From NCBI RefSeq assembly GCF_032854445.1, contig NC_088295.1:74302028-74366027 (forward strand): DNA of 64,000 nt. The letters are read 5' to 3'. The notes beneath the pieces are model-generated. The model saw only the letters and a program-made list of their open reading frames with translations. It was not told where the DNA came from and ran no database searches. Position numbers and translations under genes: made by a program. Positions 38,594 to 49,124 of the stretch are shown piece by piece. Positions within the stretch are counted from its first letter, which is position 1; each line of letters starts with the position of its first letter. This DNA is from Liolophura sinensis (lineage: Eukaryota; Mollusca; Polyplacophora; Chitonida; Chitonidae).

Positions 38594-39479
38594 AATACAT
38601 GACATGACTCCATCTGGAAATGTAACCTTGAGACTAAGACAATCCATTTAGGATCTCTTCCTATAACTGATTGGCAAAGGCCAGTGCCAAAAAAAACCGA
38701 AAAAAATCAGCTGCTCTAAGACAAAGTTCTGACTTGAAGAACTGAATCATGCTTATGATATCACCCTTCACCCCCGGACATGTTATGATTTCATTTTCGT
38801 AACACAATTCAATGCTGTTTCACTGACTTTGTTAAACATAGTTATTTTAGTATATACATATAGTTGGGTATTTACAATAGGTGAGTGGTTACTTTGGATT
38901 AATGATACAACGAAAGATATTTTATGAAATTTTAATCTACTGTTTGCAGAAATTAAATGTAGACTTTTTTTCGACCACTGTCCGGGTCAGTTTTAATCAT
39001 CCCAATATAGCACTCCGGAGTATAACTCACACAAAAGGTTTGCTTGTATTACATTTGCCTGTATTTCCCGGTATTACATCTTGTAATATTTAAAGCGTCA
39101 AAAAATATGCTGTCTGAACGCTTTTGTTCATATGTATAAATCAGTGTAAGCTTTACAGCTGGCTTGGGAAGAATGCCTCCGTGTTAGATTACATATGGAT
39201 AACTGATGTCGAATAGCTCAGGATTCCTGCCCAATCGAGTGATAACGTAACAACTCTGTAGAATGGTCTCCCCAGGTAGACTAATACTGCCACACTGGAG
39301 CCGAGACTCCAGAGTATGCCCAGGGAATGGACACAGCTCTAAGAGATTCGATGGACTGTCTTCTCCCAGTATCTTAAGCGAATAATCAAACCATTTCGGC
39401 CAACTGTGCACACAAGCTTTCCTACCGTTTAAAATGCGCCCATGAGCACGCGGTTTCCCAGGCAACGTTTACGCCACTA

Positions 39480-39780
39480 ATTACCGGTTTCTAAGGGTTA
39501 ATCATACACACGTTTTGGCTGAAATCGATCGGTGTCTGACCCATTTAATGAAATTAGTAAATTTAATAACCTCATAAAATGATAATCAATTTTCATTACT
39601 ATGATAGGCCAATTTGGCGCCCAAATGACGTCCCGAGGGTAGAAGGAATCGGGTAGGGAGGGAGGCGTCAAAGCGTTTGTGTGTCTGCTCCAAACTGCCA
39701 CCATATTCCTGTAATTACCCTAACGTCTGAAGACAGCTGATGCACGTAACCGCGTTAGGATGCAAAGTGCGGGTTCTATT
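39480..39780. promoter_or_regulatory. Candidate 3' enhancer with dense TAAT cores
   Basis: About 39540-39605 holds a run of ATTA/TAAT homeodomain cores and a TTTATGAG-type site read on the minus strand. A TTTGGCGC E2F-type site (39613-39620) and an ATGACGTC half-CRE (about 39625) follow, then a GC-rich patch. Homeodomain motifs are common in AT-rich DNA, so this is only suggestive. Confidence 0.25.
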
Positions 39781-39908
39781 GGTGGCTAGGTCGGCTTAAT
39801 CTTATGGTTTTAGCCGTTGAGTGGCGGTTCCTTTTAACTGTCCATGTTTCACCTGACTAAAGCCAAATTTCCATGTGCATAGACTATTACTTTTAGCTTA
39901 GAATCTTA

Positions 39909-40008
39909 TCCGTTGATTTCTTTAACTCGAAGTTCTGGTATCGGATATGGGCATCTGATCCGTTGATTTCTTTAACTCGAAGTTCTGGTATCGGATATGG
40001 GCATCTGA
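39909..40008. repeat. Perfect 50-bp tandem duplication
   Basis: The block starting TCCGTTGATTTC and ending GGGCATCTGA occurs twice back to back without a mismatch. A further partial TATCGGATATG follows at about 40010. Identity this high points to a recent duplication. Confidence 0.95.
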
Positions 40009-40245
40009 TATCGGATATGTCATATAAAGATACCACCTATATCAAGCCGTTGAAAAACGTCGCTGAAACCACTTTATCTTTAGACCAGTTTACATGATAA
40101 TATTTGCGTGCATCAATTTATATGTGGATTAAGATTAATGCAAAGTGAATGTTCAGTAGTTCACTTACAAGTGTACAGTTTATAATAGATCACTCAAACA
40201 ACCTGTCATAAAAAGGGCTTATTGTAATTCACTTATCGAGTGTAT

Positions 40246-40299
40246 TTATTTATTTATTTATTTGATTGGTGTTTTACGCCGTACTCAAGAATATTTCAC
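40246..40299 (-). mobile_element. Very short 5'-truncated SINE with target-site duplication
   Basis: A TTTA-repeat end followed by the antisense tail GATTGGTGTTTTACGCCGTA up to ATATTTCAC, only about 54 bp. TATCGAGTGTAT flanks it at 40234-40245 and 40300-40311, so this is a complete insertion event of a severely truncated copy. Confidence 0.9.
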
Positions 40300-40868
40300 T
40301 ATCGAGTGTATCGTCAAAGTCACACTATACATCATGCATCGAACTGGTTGTGTTACTTTGAGCGGATGTTTAACTGCATACCAGCAGACGGACTCACGAA
40401 AATAAAAGACGATATTATGAAGAAAATCGGCAAGCGACAAGTTTAATCAAATTAATGACAACAATTCAACTTTTGATATATGAACACAAGTATCTGATCA
40501 CGGACTAGTAAAAGAACCAATATAATAGCAACATTACAATAATATTTGGATACTATCCGAATGTTCAAAGAAACGACAAACACTAGACAGAGAAGAGTCA
40601 CATATACATGAAAGTACAGATGTTTTGCAGTTATTGTTGTCAATAAATCTACAAAACTAAGAGCTGTATTGAAAGTTTAAGATATATTACTTAAGCCTAG
40701 ACTAATTAAATCAAAGCGTGAAATGCATGAAAAGAATTAAGAAACCAAAGAAATTGCAGAAAGATGCGATGTGTTTATGATACCTGTATTACTTACACTT
40801 ACCGGTAAAATCCCAGGCTATAATTTTCATGTTGCCCTCAAGATATATTATAATCATAGTGGGACTGT

Positions 40869-40925
40869 CGCCGTCGTACACGTGGAATATTCTTGAGTAC
40901 TACAAAAAAAAACACCAATAAAATA
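40869..40925 (+). mobile_element. Very short truncated SINE with target-site duplication
   Basis: A 57-bp sense tail (GCCGTCGTA, then GGAATATTCTTGAGTAC, an A run and CACCAATAAAATA) lies between TGGGACTGT at 40860-40868 and 40926-40934. This is a second independent tail-only insertion about 570 bp from the previous one. Confidence 0.8.
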
Positions 40926-41016
40926 TTGGGACTGTAAATCCAAGGCCTGGTCGTGTGCAAGATATGTTATTCATATTCAGCTTCTGATTTCCAGCCCATC
41001 CAGGACTATCCAGGGT

Positions 41017-41595
41017 GTGCGTACACTGTCCATACTTAGTCTCTAAATACGTACGGTAATATCCAAGTTGTGTCAAAGGCGTGTTGTTCATATTTTCGTG
41101 TCTAAAATCCAAAACCATGAATTCAAGACTCAAATATTCAGGTGCTGTCCAACACTGTGCTTACACTGTCCATATTTAGTCTCTAAATACGTACGGTAAT
41201 ATCCAGGTTGTGTCAAAGGCGTGTTGTTCATATTTTCGTGTCTAAAATCCAAAACCATGAATTCAAGACTCAAATATTCAGGTGCTGTCCAACACTGTGC
41301 TTACACTATCCATACATAGTCTCTAAATACGTACGGTAATATCCAGGTTGTGTCAAAGGCGTGTTGTTCATATTTTCGTGTCTAAAATCCAGAACCATGA
41401 ATTCAAGACTCAAATATTCAGGTGCTGTCCAACACTGTGCTTACACTATCCATACATAGTCTCTAAATACGTACGGTAATATCCAGGTTGTGTCAAAGGC
41501 GTGTTGTTCATATTTTCGTGTCTAAAATCCAGAACCATGAATTCAAGACTCAAATATTCAGGTGCTGTCCAACACTGTGCTTACACTATCCATAG
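41017..41595. repeat. 140-bp satellite-like tandem array, about 4 copies
   Basis: TCTCTAAATACGTACGGTAA recurs at exact 140-bp steps (41040, 41180, 41320, 41460). The copies differ at only a few positions, and the third and fourth appear nearly identical. Degenerate relatives flank the array on both sides (about 40935-41016 and 41596-41650). A 140-bp unit is near the size of many satellite monomers. Confidence 0.95.
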
Positions 41596-41809
41596 CCTTC
41601 CAAGGTATGTTTACAATCTGTCTCAAAATCCAGACGTTGAAATATAGCGGATGCACACGGGAGGCCTACATTATTCATATGCAGTATATGTATCCACGAC
41701 AATTACATCCCGGTCGCACCCAGTGTGTGTCGCTCGTACACAGTCTCTTAAACGAAGATAATCCTGTCTATGTCGTATCTATGTGATATAATTCATATTT
41801 TCAATAACC

Positions 41810-42041
41810 AGTCGGTTAAAGGCAGATCAGTTAATCAATCAATCAATCAGACTGAGGGAATGATTTGTAACATAGAACATTGATCTTGTATATATAGACA
41901 TCCCAGAACTCACAATTCCGCTGACAAACAGGGGCACAATATATTTTGGAATAACAGATCAACCATGCTGTAGGCCTACATTATCACATTATTAACACAT
42001 ATTGCCTTATTATGTTGATTGATTGATGTGTTTAACCGACT
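41810..42041. repeat. Inverted pair of SINE-tail-like ends
   Basis: AGTCGGTTAAA followed by an ATCAATCAATCA run (41810-41842) faces TGATTGATTGAT followed by TTTAACCGACT (42014-42041). The right end with its CTTCACTTAT extension reads, on the minus strand, like a shrunken copy of the local SINE tail. A MITE of about 230 bp is the alternative. Confidence 0.4.
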
Positions 42042-43284
42042 CCTTCACTTATATCTGTTCAACTCATAGAAAATGTTAAGCCTTCAGCTGTTTTTGATTA
42101 GAGAAACTAGTTTCAGATCAATACGTGCAAACTCCCATAACATCACCAGTTGTTTACTACACACACCTTTCTAAAAGTTATATCGCAAGACTGTAGATAC
42201 AATGGAGACAGTTCAGGATTGTGGAAATAATTAATACGTTTTCTATTAATAAATGCCTGTTTCCCTACACATAAACAAAGCAGATCTTATTAAGTATTCA
42301 TGTATTCGATGTGATTTCCGTACTTCTGAATATTTCTTCAAGTGTATTTGAAACACATTAATTATGACTTTTCATCTAATAATCGAGGGTTTAACCCAAT
42401 GTAAAATTCCCGTAGACCTACACGGTTATATGCGTATATGTGTTAAAGGTGTGACCACTCCGAATTATCATACCATTACTTTTATTTATAAAAATTTCTG
42501 AAATATTATAAAACAAAAGTGTTTGCTCTGCAAAATGCAATCAACGTTTCGATTATCTGACTGACAGCATGGTATTAACGAAAGCTGCGAATAGAGTAAA
42601 AACAATACACATGAAAGTTAACAGTATTTTTACCATTTCAAAGTTCGTGTCCGTTTTTGGTGTTGTAGTTTGTATATGATGCCAAATGTTGTCTTACCAT
42701 AAATTGACGCCTCTTTGTCTGAGTAAACAGAAACAACTATATTCCATCGGACTATTTACACAACGTATCACAATACGCTTCATATTTGGATTTCACATTT
42801 TATATTCCGTCTGGCAAAGCATTCTGCGAGCCTGTATGGCGCTGAGCGTTCGAGGTAGACGGAACATAAAGAAGGTTCACCATAACACAAGTTGTTTTAA
42901 ATTCTACTTCTTCTTAAAAGTTGTTTCACACAGCCTGTCTTATATATCTGTTCTACCATAAGTATCTTGGCAACTGGATGTTTTAGATCCTGTGTGTGAG
43001 ACACCGTGACCACTTGTACATTTGCATCTAGTTTTATGTATGGCCCATTGTAAGGCCCGCTTTCAGTCGACTTTAATTGCAGGTTGAGTGTGATTTGAAT
43101 AGTTTTTTAAGTTTGTCATTCATTGTTTTGATACACTCCTGTCACACTGCACGTGATACACGTTTCCGTGATTTGGTGGCATAGGTTGACATCACTGATA
43201 CAGAACTCACTTTCACACAAAATAGAGAGGTTTTGATACACTTTAAACGTAAACATGCTCGCGAAACGTCATGGGAATTTGTGG

Positions 43285-43315
43285 TGACGTCATCGGCTTA
43301 AGTGTGATGTCATCA
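43285..43315. promoter_or_regulatory. Paired CRE-like sites
   Basis: A perfect TGACGTCA (43285-43292) is followed after 12 bases by the near-palindrome TGATGTCATCA (43305-43315). Both are bZIP-type sites, and a related ACGTCATGG lies at about 43266. Confidence 0.35.
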
Positions 43316-43456
43316 CAACACAGCACTTAAGGTATTTCTATTTCAGTAACGTCTAAATATTGTAATTAACACTGCATTTTATTTTACCTACTTCTCCTTA
43401 AGCCATTGTGCTAAAGGCGTCTAAAAACCTACGATTTAAACCTTTACATGAACAGT

Positions 43457-43535
43457 TGTAATAAAACTCTAATTGAGGTAAATTGACAGGAGGCGGTAAT
43501 TCACCGACCATGTGTGACCCTTCACATTCTCAGCT
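43457..43535 (+). repeat. Dispersed repeat copy B (AATAAAACTCTAA family)
   Basis: Partial copy of the family also found at 35240 and 57485: AATAAAACTCTAATTGAGGT, then AAATTGACAGGAGGCGGTAA and ATGTGTGACC. The 3' part seen in the other copies is lost. Confidence 0.55.
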
Positions 43536-43570
43536 CAAATACCTCTTTGAAATTCTTTAGCATCGCAGTA

Positions 43571-43845
43571 GATGGAAGCCTTTGAAGGCAATGGAAACTT
43601 TGAGGGTAGGTGCAAACATTGGCGATTGATGGCAGCCCTGGGAGAAGATGGAAACATTGAGGGTGGTTGAAAGATATAAGAAGAGGCATAGATGCTTTCT
43701 GGGCAGATGGAGGCATTTGATAGAGGGATGGAAGCGTTGAGAGTAGAGGGGAGCATTAAGGGCATTGGGGGTTGATGAAACCTTTGAGGGCAGATGGATG
43801 CGTTTATGCGTGGAGTAATAGTGGGAGGAATGGAAGCCATTAGAA
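43571..43845. repeat. Irregular GATGGAAGC-type minisatellite
   Basis: Degenerate units built on GATGGAARCNTTGAGGGYA with variable spacing of roughly 20-27 bp. Two overlapping minus-strand frames rich in Pro, Ser, Ala and Ile result from the repeat and are not regarded as genes. Confidence 0.75.
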
Positions 43846-44118
43846 AGAGAGGTCGATGTTACAGACGCAGGTGCGATGTTTAGAGCATCTACAGAGGAGT
43901 GTTGTCATGAAGCCATGATACGATGGTAACATACGTGTAGTGTATTCGCTTTGCAACATCACCACACGCACGCCGCAAATATCAGGACGCTTAGCTGGGA
44001 TGTTGCCATGATGGCATTATCCGGCTTTCGTAGCCCTCGTAAATATGTTGCGCTATAGCTTTCTAATTCAGGGTCTGTTTTCATACCAAATTTTACGTCA
44101 ATAGTTTCTCGTGTAGAT

Positions 44119-44183
44119 TTATTTATTTGTGTAGTTGGTTGGTGTTTTACGTCGTTCTCAAGGATATTTCACTTATACGGCGT
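44119..44183 (-). mobile_element. Truncated SINE tail fragment
   Basis: Antisense tail of the 383-663 family: GGTTGGTGTTTTACGTCGTT, then CTCAAGGATATTTCACTTAT. Several mismatches indicate an old copy. No flanking duplication was found. Confidence 0.75.
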
Positions 44184-46351
44184 AGGTTTTCTTGTCTAGA
44201 AATTCTGTTCACCAAAACAACGAGATAACCGATGTACGAATTTTGGTCCGGGCAATATTATTTGAAACTGAGTGAATTTTGTAATTTGGATGCAAAAAGG
44301 ACGGGGTATTATATTTTTCGATTTACGTTGTAGATCCTAAATATTATTGTCTTATTCGTGTCTTATACAAAAAATAAGGGGAAAATAAAATACATGGCCT
44401 TGCTGCTTTTGGATAACGTGTACACAGGTATAAATGAGTGTCAGGTATTTCCATTTCATAAATTAAATACCTTACAAACAGGATGTACTGGCAGAGATAT
44501 TGGTATGCTCTCCATTCAACCAGTCGTATCCAAAATATCATCCATTAAGTTATATTTCAGGTATACCTGTAAGTAAAATCAATGAATCAGTAATGTAATG
44601 GTCTGTGTCGCGTCTAGTTAAATATGTTGTTAATCGTTTCACATTCGTTTTGAATAACTAATAGGGATATTCAGTCAATTTGTGTAAATCCCTAAACATT
44701 GACAACACACTAAATAATACATAAACACTGATAATACAAAAAACTTTCCGATTTTATAACACTGATGTATTAGTGTTGTTCAAATACATATTTAAATTTA
44801 ATCATTTATATCCATCAAGTTAGCTGACACAGTGCTAGCTGATCAAATAAGCAAACAACTAATTCAATAGGCAATTGCTTGAATTGATATTTGTAATCCG
44901 CATTGTACAGTATGATATAGTCATAGTATCCATATGACACCAAGAGCCTTATCTGACCGATATCAATACTCGTAGTTATTCTATCCCACACTACATGATC
45001 TGATAAAGACTCTGGTACCGATGATTTAACATGCAGATGGTGTTTGTAAATCGTGGTGCTCATATCAATATGTATAGCACTAACAATATGTTCAGTGCCT
45101 AGCGTGTGAAACTGTTCATACGGCTTAACACAACTTAAACATCCAATACACCTACAAAACACGGAAGTTTCATTACGGTACCGTTGACTTGTAGCATGAA
45201 CTTACATGAACTTAGGGACCGTCCCCATAAATCATTTGCTTCAGGTGTATTAATACGAATGAAACGAACGAACACTCAAATGATGGGTGTCGAGTTCGTT
45301 CTGGGTTGTTTGGAGTATATCTACGACCAATTGTGGTTAAACGTTAGCTATGGGTGACGTAGTGTGTACGCTCTGACATGTTTTATTGTCAAAGAGATAC
45401 AAGCGACAGTAAAATCCCTATTTTGTACGAACCCCAACTGAAATATTGATATTGATATTGAAAGACTTTTATTGTTCATAGATTTGGCAATAGAGTTTGT
45501 ATAAATCGTTACTATTTACACAAGCCCACAGTATCCAAAACCGTGGCCTAAAATGAGCAAATTTAGATGATTTAGTGTGCCTTTGTGAATAAGTTAAGAA
45601 TCGGTTTCTCTAGTATTAGGACATACTGTGGCATAAGATGGGGGTATTTGTAACTGTAATACATTTGTAATGATACTAATGTGTAATAATAATGATCGCT
45701 TATTAGACGAGATTTACGCCCTGTCTACAATCTGTAAATCATGCTGAAACCTGCTTTGATTTCACAGCTTTCGCTTCCGGAAATGCGCTCTAGATGTATA
45801 GGAAAAGTTCTGATATACAATTTCAAATTGAAAACACTGCAGGACATTTCACTGCCTCAATCCCGATTTACCATGCAAAAGTCACGATGATTATCTCGGA
45901 GCATTGATGAATGAACAAATGCATGAAATTCGTTCAGATAGTGTTTGGCTGTATCTATTTTTTCTGTTGTAACTCCGAAGAATGACGCCATTTAACAAGT
46001 AAAGTTTCTATAAGCAAGCGTCATTTGTGACTTTTGGTTTCCGTATCTGTTAAGACCTTTCTTAATTTCCTAATAAGATTGCAGTCCATATAAAGTACAT
46101 AAAATATTTCCTTTGAAATACATAAGATATTTCACGTTGCTGCAGAGAAATGACTTGAGAGGCCACGCATCCTATAACTGTACATCTACACTACACCATT
46201 ATCTTACATATTAGGTCTTGGATAAATTACGCTGATTACCCTTTTCCGTAATTTACATTGTTTTAAATCACCTATAGAATGTGAACCGTGAATGAATTAT
46301 GGCGATTTCTAAAATATCTTGTCTTTTTAAAAGTGCAAAGTGAACAGACCA
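44184..46351. other. Noncoding 3' flank, nothing recognised
   Basis: AT-rich DNA with short open frames that resemble no protein family. A small ATTGATATTG duplication lies near 45440-45460. A TGATGGAT core lies on the minus strand at 44810-44817. Confidence 0.5.
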
Positions 46352-46460
46352 GGAATGAATGAATGATTATGGCCTAACCCCATTTCGGCAATATTTCAGT
46401 TTTATGGTAGAGAAGCATACCAGGATGTCACTTTGGCTATGGAATCACGTCTGTATATGA
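46352..46460 (+). mobile_element. Degenerate SINE fragment (AATGAATGATTATGGC type)
   Basis: Related to 16382-16475: GAATGAATGATTATGGCCTA, then TTTCGGCAATATTTCAG and AGCATACCAGG. No flanking duplication was seen. Confidence 0.5.
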
Positions 46461-46849
46461 AGTACTAAATGAAACCGGTGTCAGTTTGTGCACAGATTTG
46501 CCACGATCATTCGCTGTGCCCTAGCAGGACATTTGGTTTTCTTCAGAGCCAGTTTGTACAATTAGCAAGAGAACCCTGGTAATGAAATATTTAGGAAATA
46601 CAATTAACTTTGTCCTGCGCATCGTGAAATCTGACACTCGCTTGCAAAGAATCGGAAAACTATTTCAATATTTGATAAAATTATCCTTTATTGTTATCAA
46701 ACGCCATCTCATGGGGAAATCAAAAACTGTTTAGTCACTGAGTCGCTATCTCCACTTTCCATCTCTGTGCTTTGTGTGTTCTCTGACGTGTCAACTTTGG
46801 TCAGCGAGGCAAACCATATGTAAACCATTTTCTATACGTTATGTCACTG

Positions 46850-47480
46850 GCGTATGAGGAAAGGCCCGTCGATGTGGGCTATTCATAAAAAAGTCGCCTT
46901 CCGAGTAATTCTTGAAACACTTCCGATTTGAAGAAACTTGACACATGTGATACAATTCAGTCAAAAAATTATTAGTGGAATATTTCACACAATAAAGTTA
47001 TCGCGGAAGTGGAGATTAAGAAATGACACTATTTGTCGTTAACTGTTTCCGATAAGCATTGATATCAACCGGAGTTCCACATACGAAAATATGGCCAGTC
47101 AACTTAATTTCCCCGGTTTGGCTTGGAAACGGCACACTGTGTCGTTTTTGTGCTTGTCACTCCGATGTTAGCCGATAAGAAAAACCGAGTAATTCTATCC
47201 TGTTCGATGATGACATGCACAAACCCTACCGGAATTGCAGCTTCGCCGGAAATATTAGCACCAAAACTAATTTGAAAGTAATTATATGTTACATTATGGG
47301 GCCACGCGCGATCGTGCCGAGCGGGGAAATTAAATTGTTCTGCTAAATATTTATCGGTTTTGTATCTATTGTCTGTTGAAAGGAGTCACTTCGCTTCGGT
47401 ACGTGAGAAAACAATGATATTGCGTAGAAGATTGTAGGCGGGCTATCGTATGTCAGCGCAGGTCATGTCTGCTTGATCTG
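46850..47480. promoter_or_regulatory. Candidate conserved noncoding patch in the 3' flank
   Basis: This is a repeat-free stretch of mixed composition with CpG-bearing parts (about 47300-47330, including GCGCGATCG). It lies directly before a tandem array. Only composition supports the call. Confidence 0.2.
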
Positions 47481-47584
47481 GGCTATGGTTACTTAATCCC
47501 GAAATTCTTGTCATGAACACCAAATCATGATCATAAACAGCTACATAACGTAGATAAAATGGAAGAGAGATGGAACAGATGAAT

Positions 47585-48460
47585 GTCTGCTGCATAACAT
47601 TGCTCAAAATTATGTTGCTAAATAAATATAGATAAAACTAGGACTGCTGCTGCATTATGCAAATGTAAAAATAATGTTGCTGCATTATGTAAATGTAAAA
47701 ATAATGCCACTGCATAAGATAGATAACATAATGTGGCTGCAGAAGATAGATAACATAATGTTGGTGCATAAGATAGATAACATATTGTGGCTGCCTAAAG
47801 ACAGATAACATACATTATATTTCAGTATAAAACAGATAACATAATGCCACCGAGTTACATAGATACACATAATGCTGCTGCGTAAAACGAATGAAGATAC
47901 TACTGCTGCATAAAACAGATAAAAATAATGCTGCAGTATAAAACAGATAAACGTAAAGTATAGATAAACATAATGCTGCAGCATAAAACAGATTACACAA
48001 CGCTGCCACGTAACATAGATAAACATAATGCTGCTGCATAAAACACATAAAGATAATACAGGTGCATAAAACAGATAAACGCAATGTTGTAGCATGAAGC
48101 ACATAACATATATTTACTTATTACAGCTGATCTCCACACAATAACATAAAACTGCTGCAGAACATATAAGAACATAATAGTGGTACATAACATACATTTA
48201 CTTAACAATATACTGCAATATACACCACTATAATACTGCAACATAACACATATCTTATCCACAACTGCTGCATATCACCTATTATAACATGCTGTAAAAT
48301 ATAAATAAACATAATAAAAAAACACACAAACAAACATAATACTGCTACTGCTGGAAAACATACAATAACTTAAATCTGCTGGATAATATACAATAACCTA
48401 AATCTGCTGGAAAAATACATGAACATAATATTACTACAATAAGCCACAATAATCTAATAT
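47585..48460. repeat. Degenerate 27-bp minisatellite
   Basis: Units of the form GATAGATAACATAATGTGGC plus TGCAKAA recur at 27-bp steps (for example 47718, 47745, 47772), with drift to 28 bp and more decay toward the right end. Because 27 is divisible by three, several minus-strand frames with 9-residue repeats rich in Cys, Leu, Phe and Tyr stay open; I consider them by-products. Confidence 0.88.
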
Positions 48461-48825
48461 TAAGACACTAACATAATTATGCAACATGGCATAAATTTCA
48501 ATAAGGTGCAAAACATATTCCAAGCAAAGATGAGCAAAACGTTCTCAAAGGTTCCAATTACCAGATTGAAAAAATAAAAACAAACGGTTATTGCGGTTAT
48601 TGTAATGTGAATGAAACTATCTAATTTATTTTGTTACTTGGTTAATTATAGAGTTAACTGTAGAGCCCAAAAGCTTTCCACGTGTATAACTACTGGTCCG
48701 TTAAGATATACGTGTGGAATGCTGAGGTCCATGGGGATGATAAACAAACAAAACAAGCGACTTAGAATTAAATACCTGATCTGAATACCTGAATCTGTGA
48801 TACCACTATGCCAGTGGATGGCCCA

Positions 48826-49124
48826 TTGATTTATTTTGATCTTTGTTTAATGCCTTACTCAAGAATTTTTGACCCACATTACAGGGGGTCAATATTACGG
48901 ATGGAGGAAACCGGGGTGCCCCAGGAAAACCACACACCAATTTCTGACATACTTTCCCTCGTGTGAAGAACAGATTGGTCATCATATTGGAGTGGTAATA
49001 CGAGCGTCATTAACCATTTTATTATCAACACGGTCCGACAAGCACTGAAACCGGGGAACCTTTACAAGTTCAAAACCCGGTTTTGAACCGTTACCTTTCA
49101 AGCTTTAACCACTAGATCACTGTC
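48826..49124 (-). mobile_element. Second type of tRNA-derived SINE, near full length
   Basis: Read on the minus strand, the head is GTGATCTAGTGGTTAAAG (A-box type) followed by GGTTCAAAACC (B-box type, about 49079-49089). The body runs to CGGTTTCCTCCATCCGTAAT and a tail TTCTTGAGTAAGGCATTAAA. The tail is distantly like that of the 383-663 family but the head differs. A degenerate relative is at 60655-60782. Confidence 0.7.

Noticed and set aside
47685-48262. Cys/Leu/Tyr-rich minus-strand frames looking like membrane proteins
   Set aside because: They are produced by the 27-bp minisatellite, whose period is a multiple of three.
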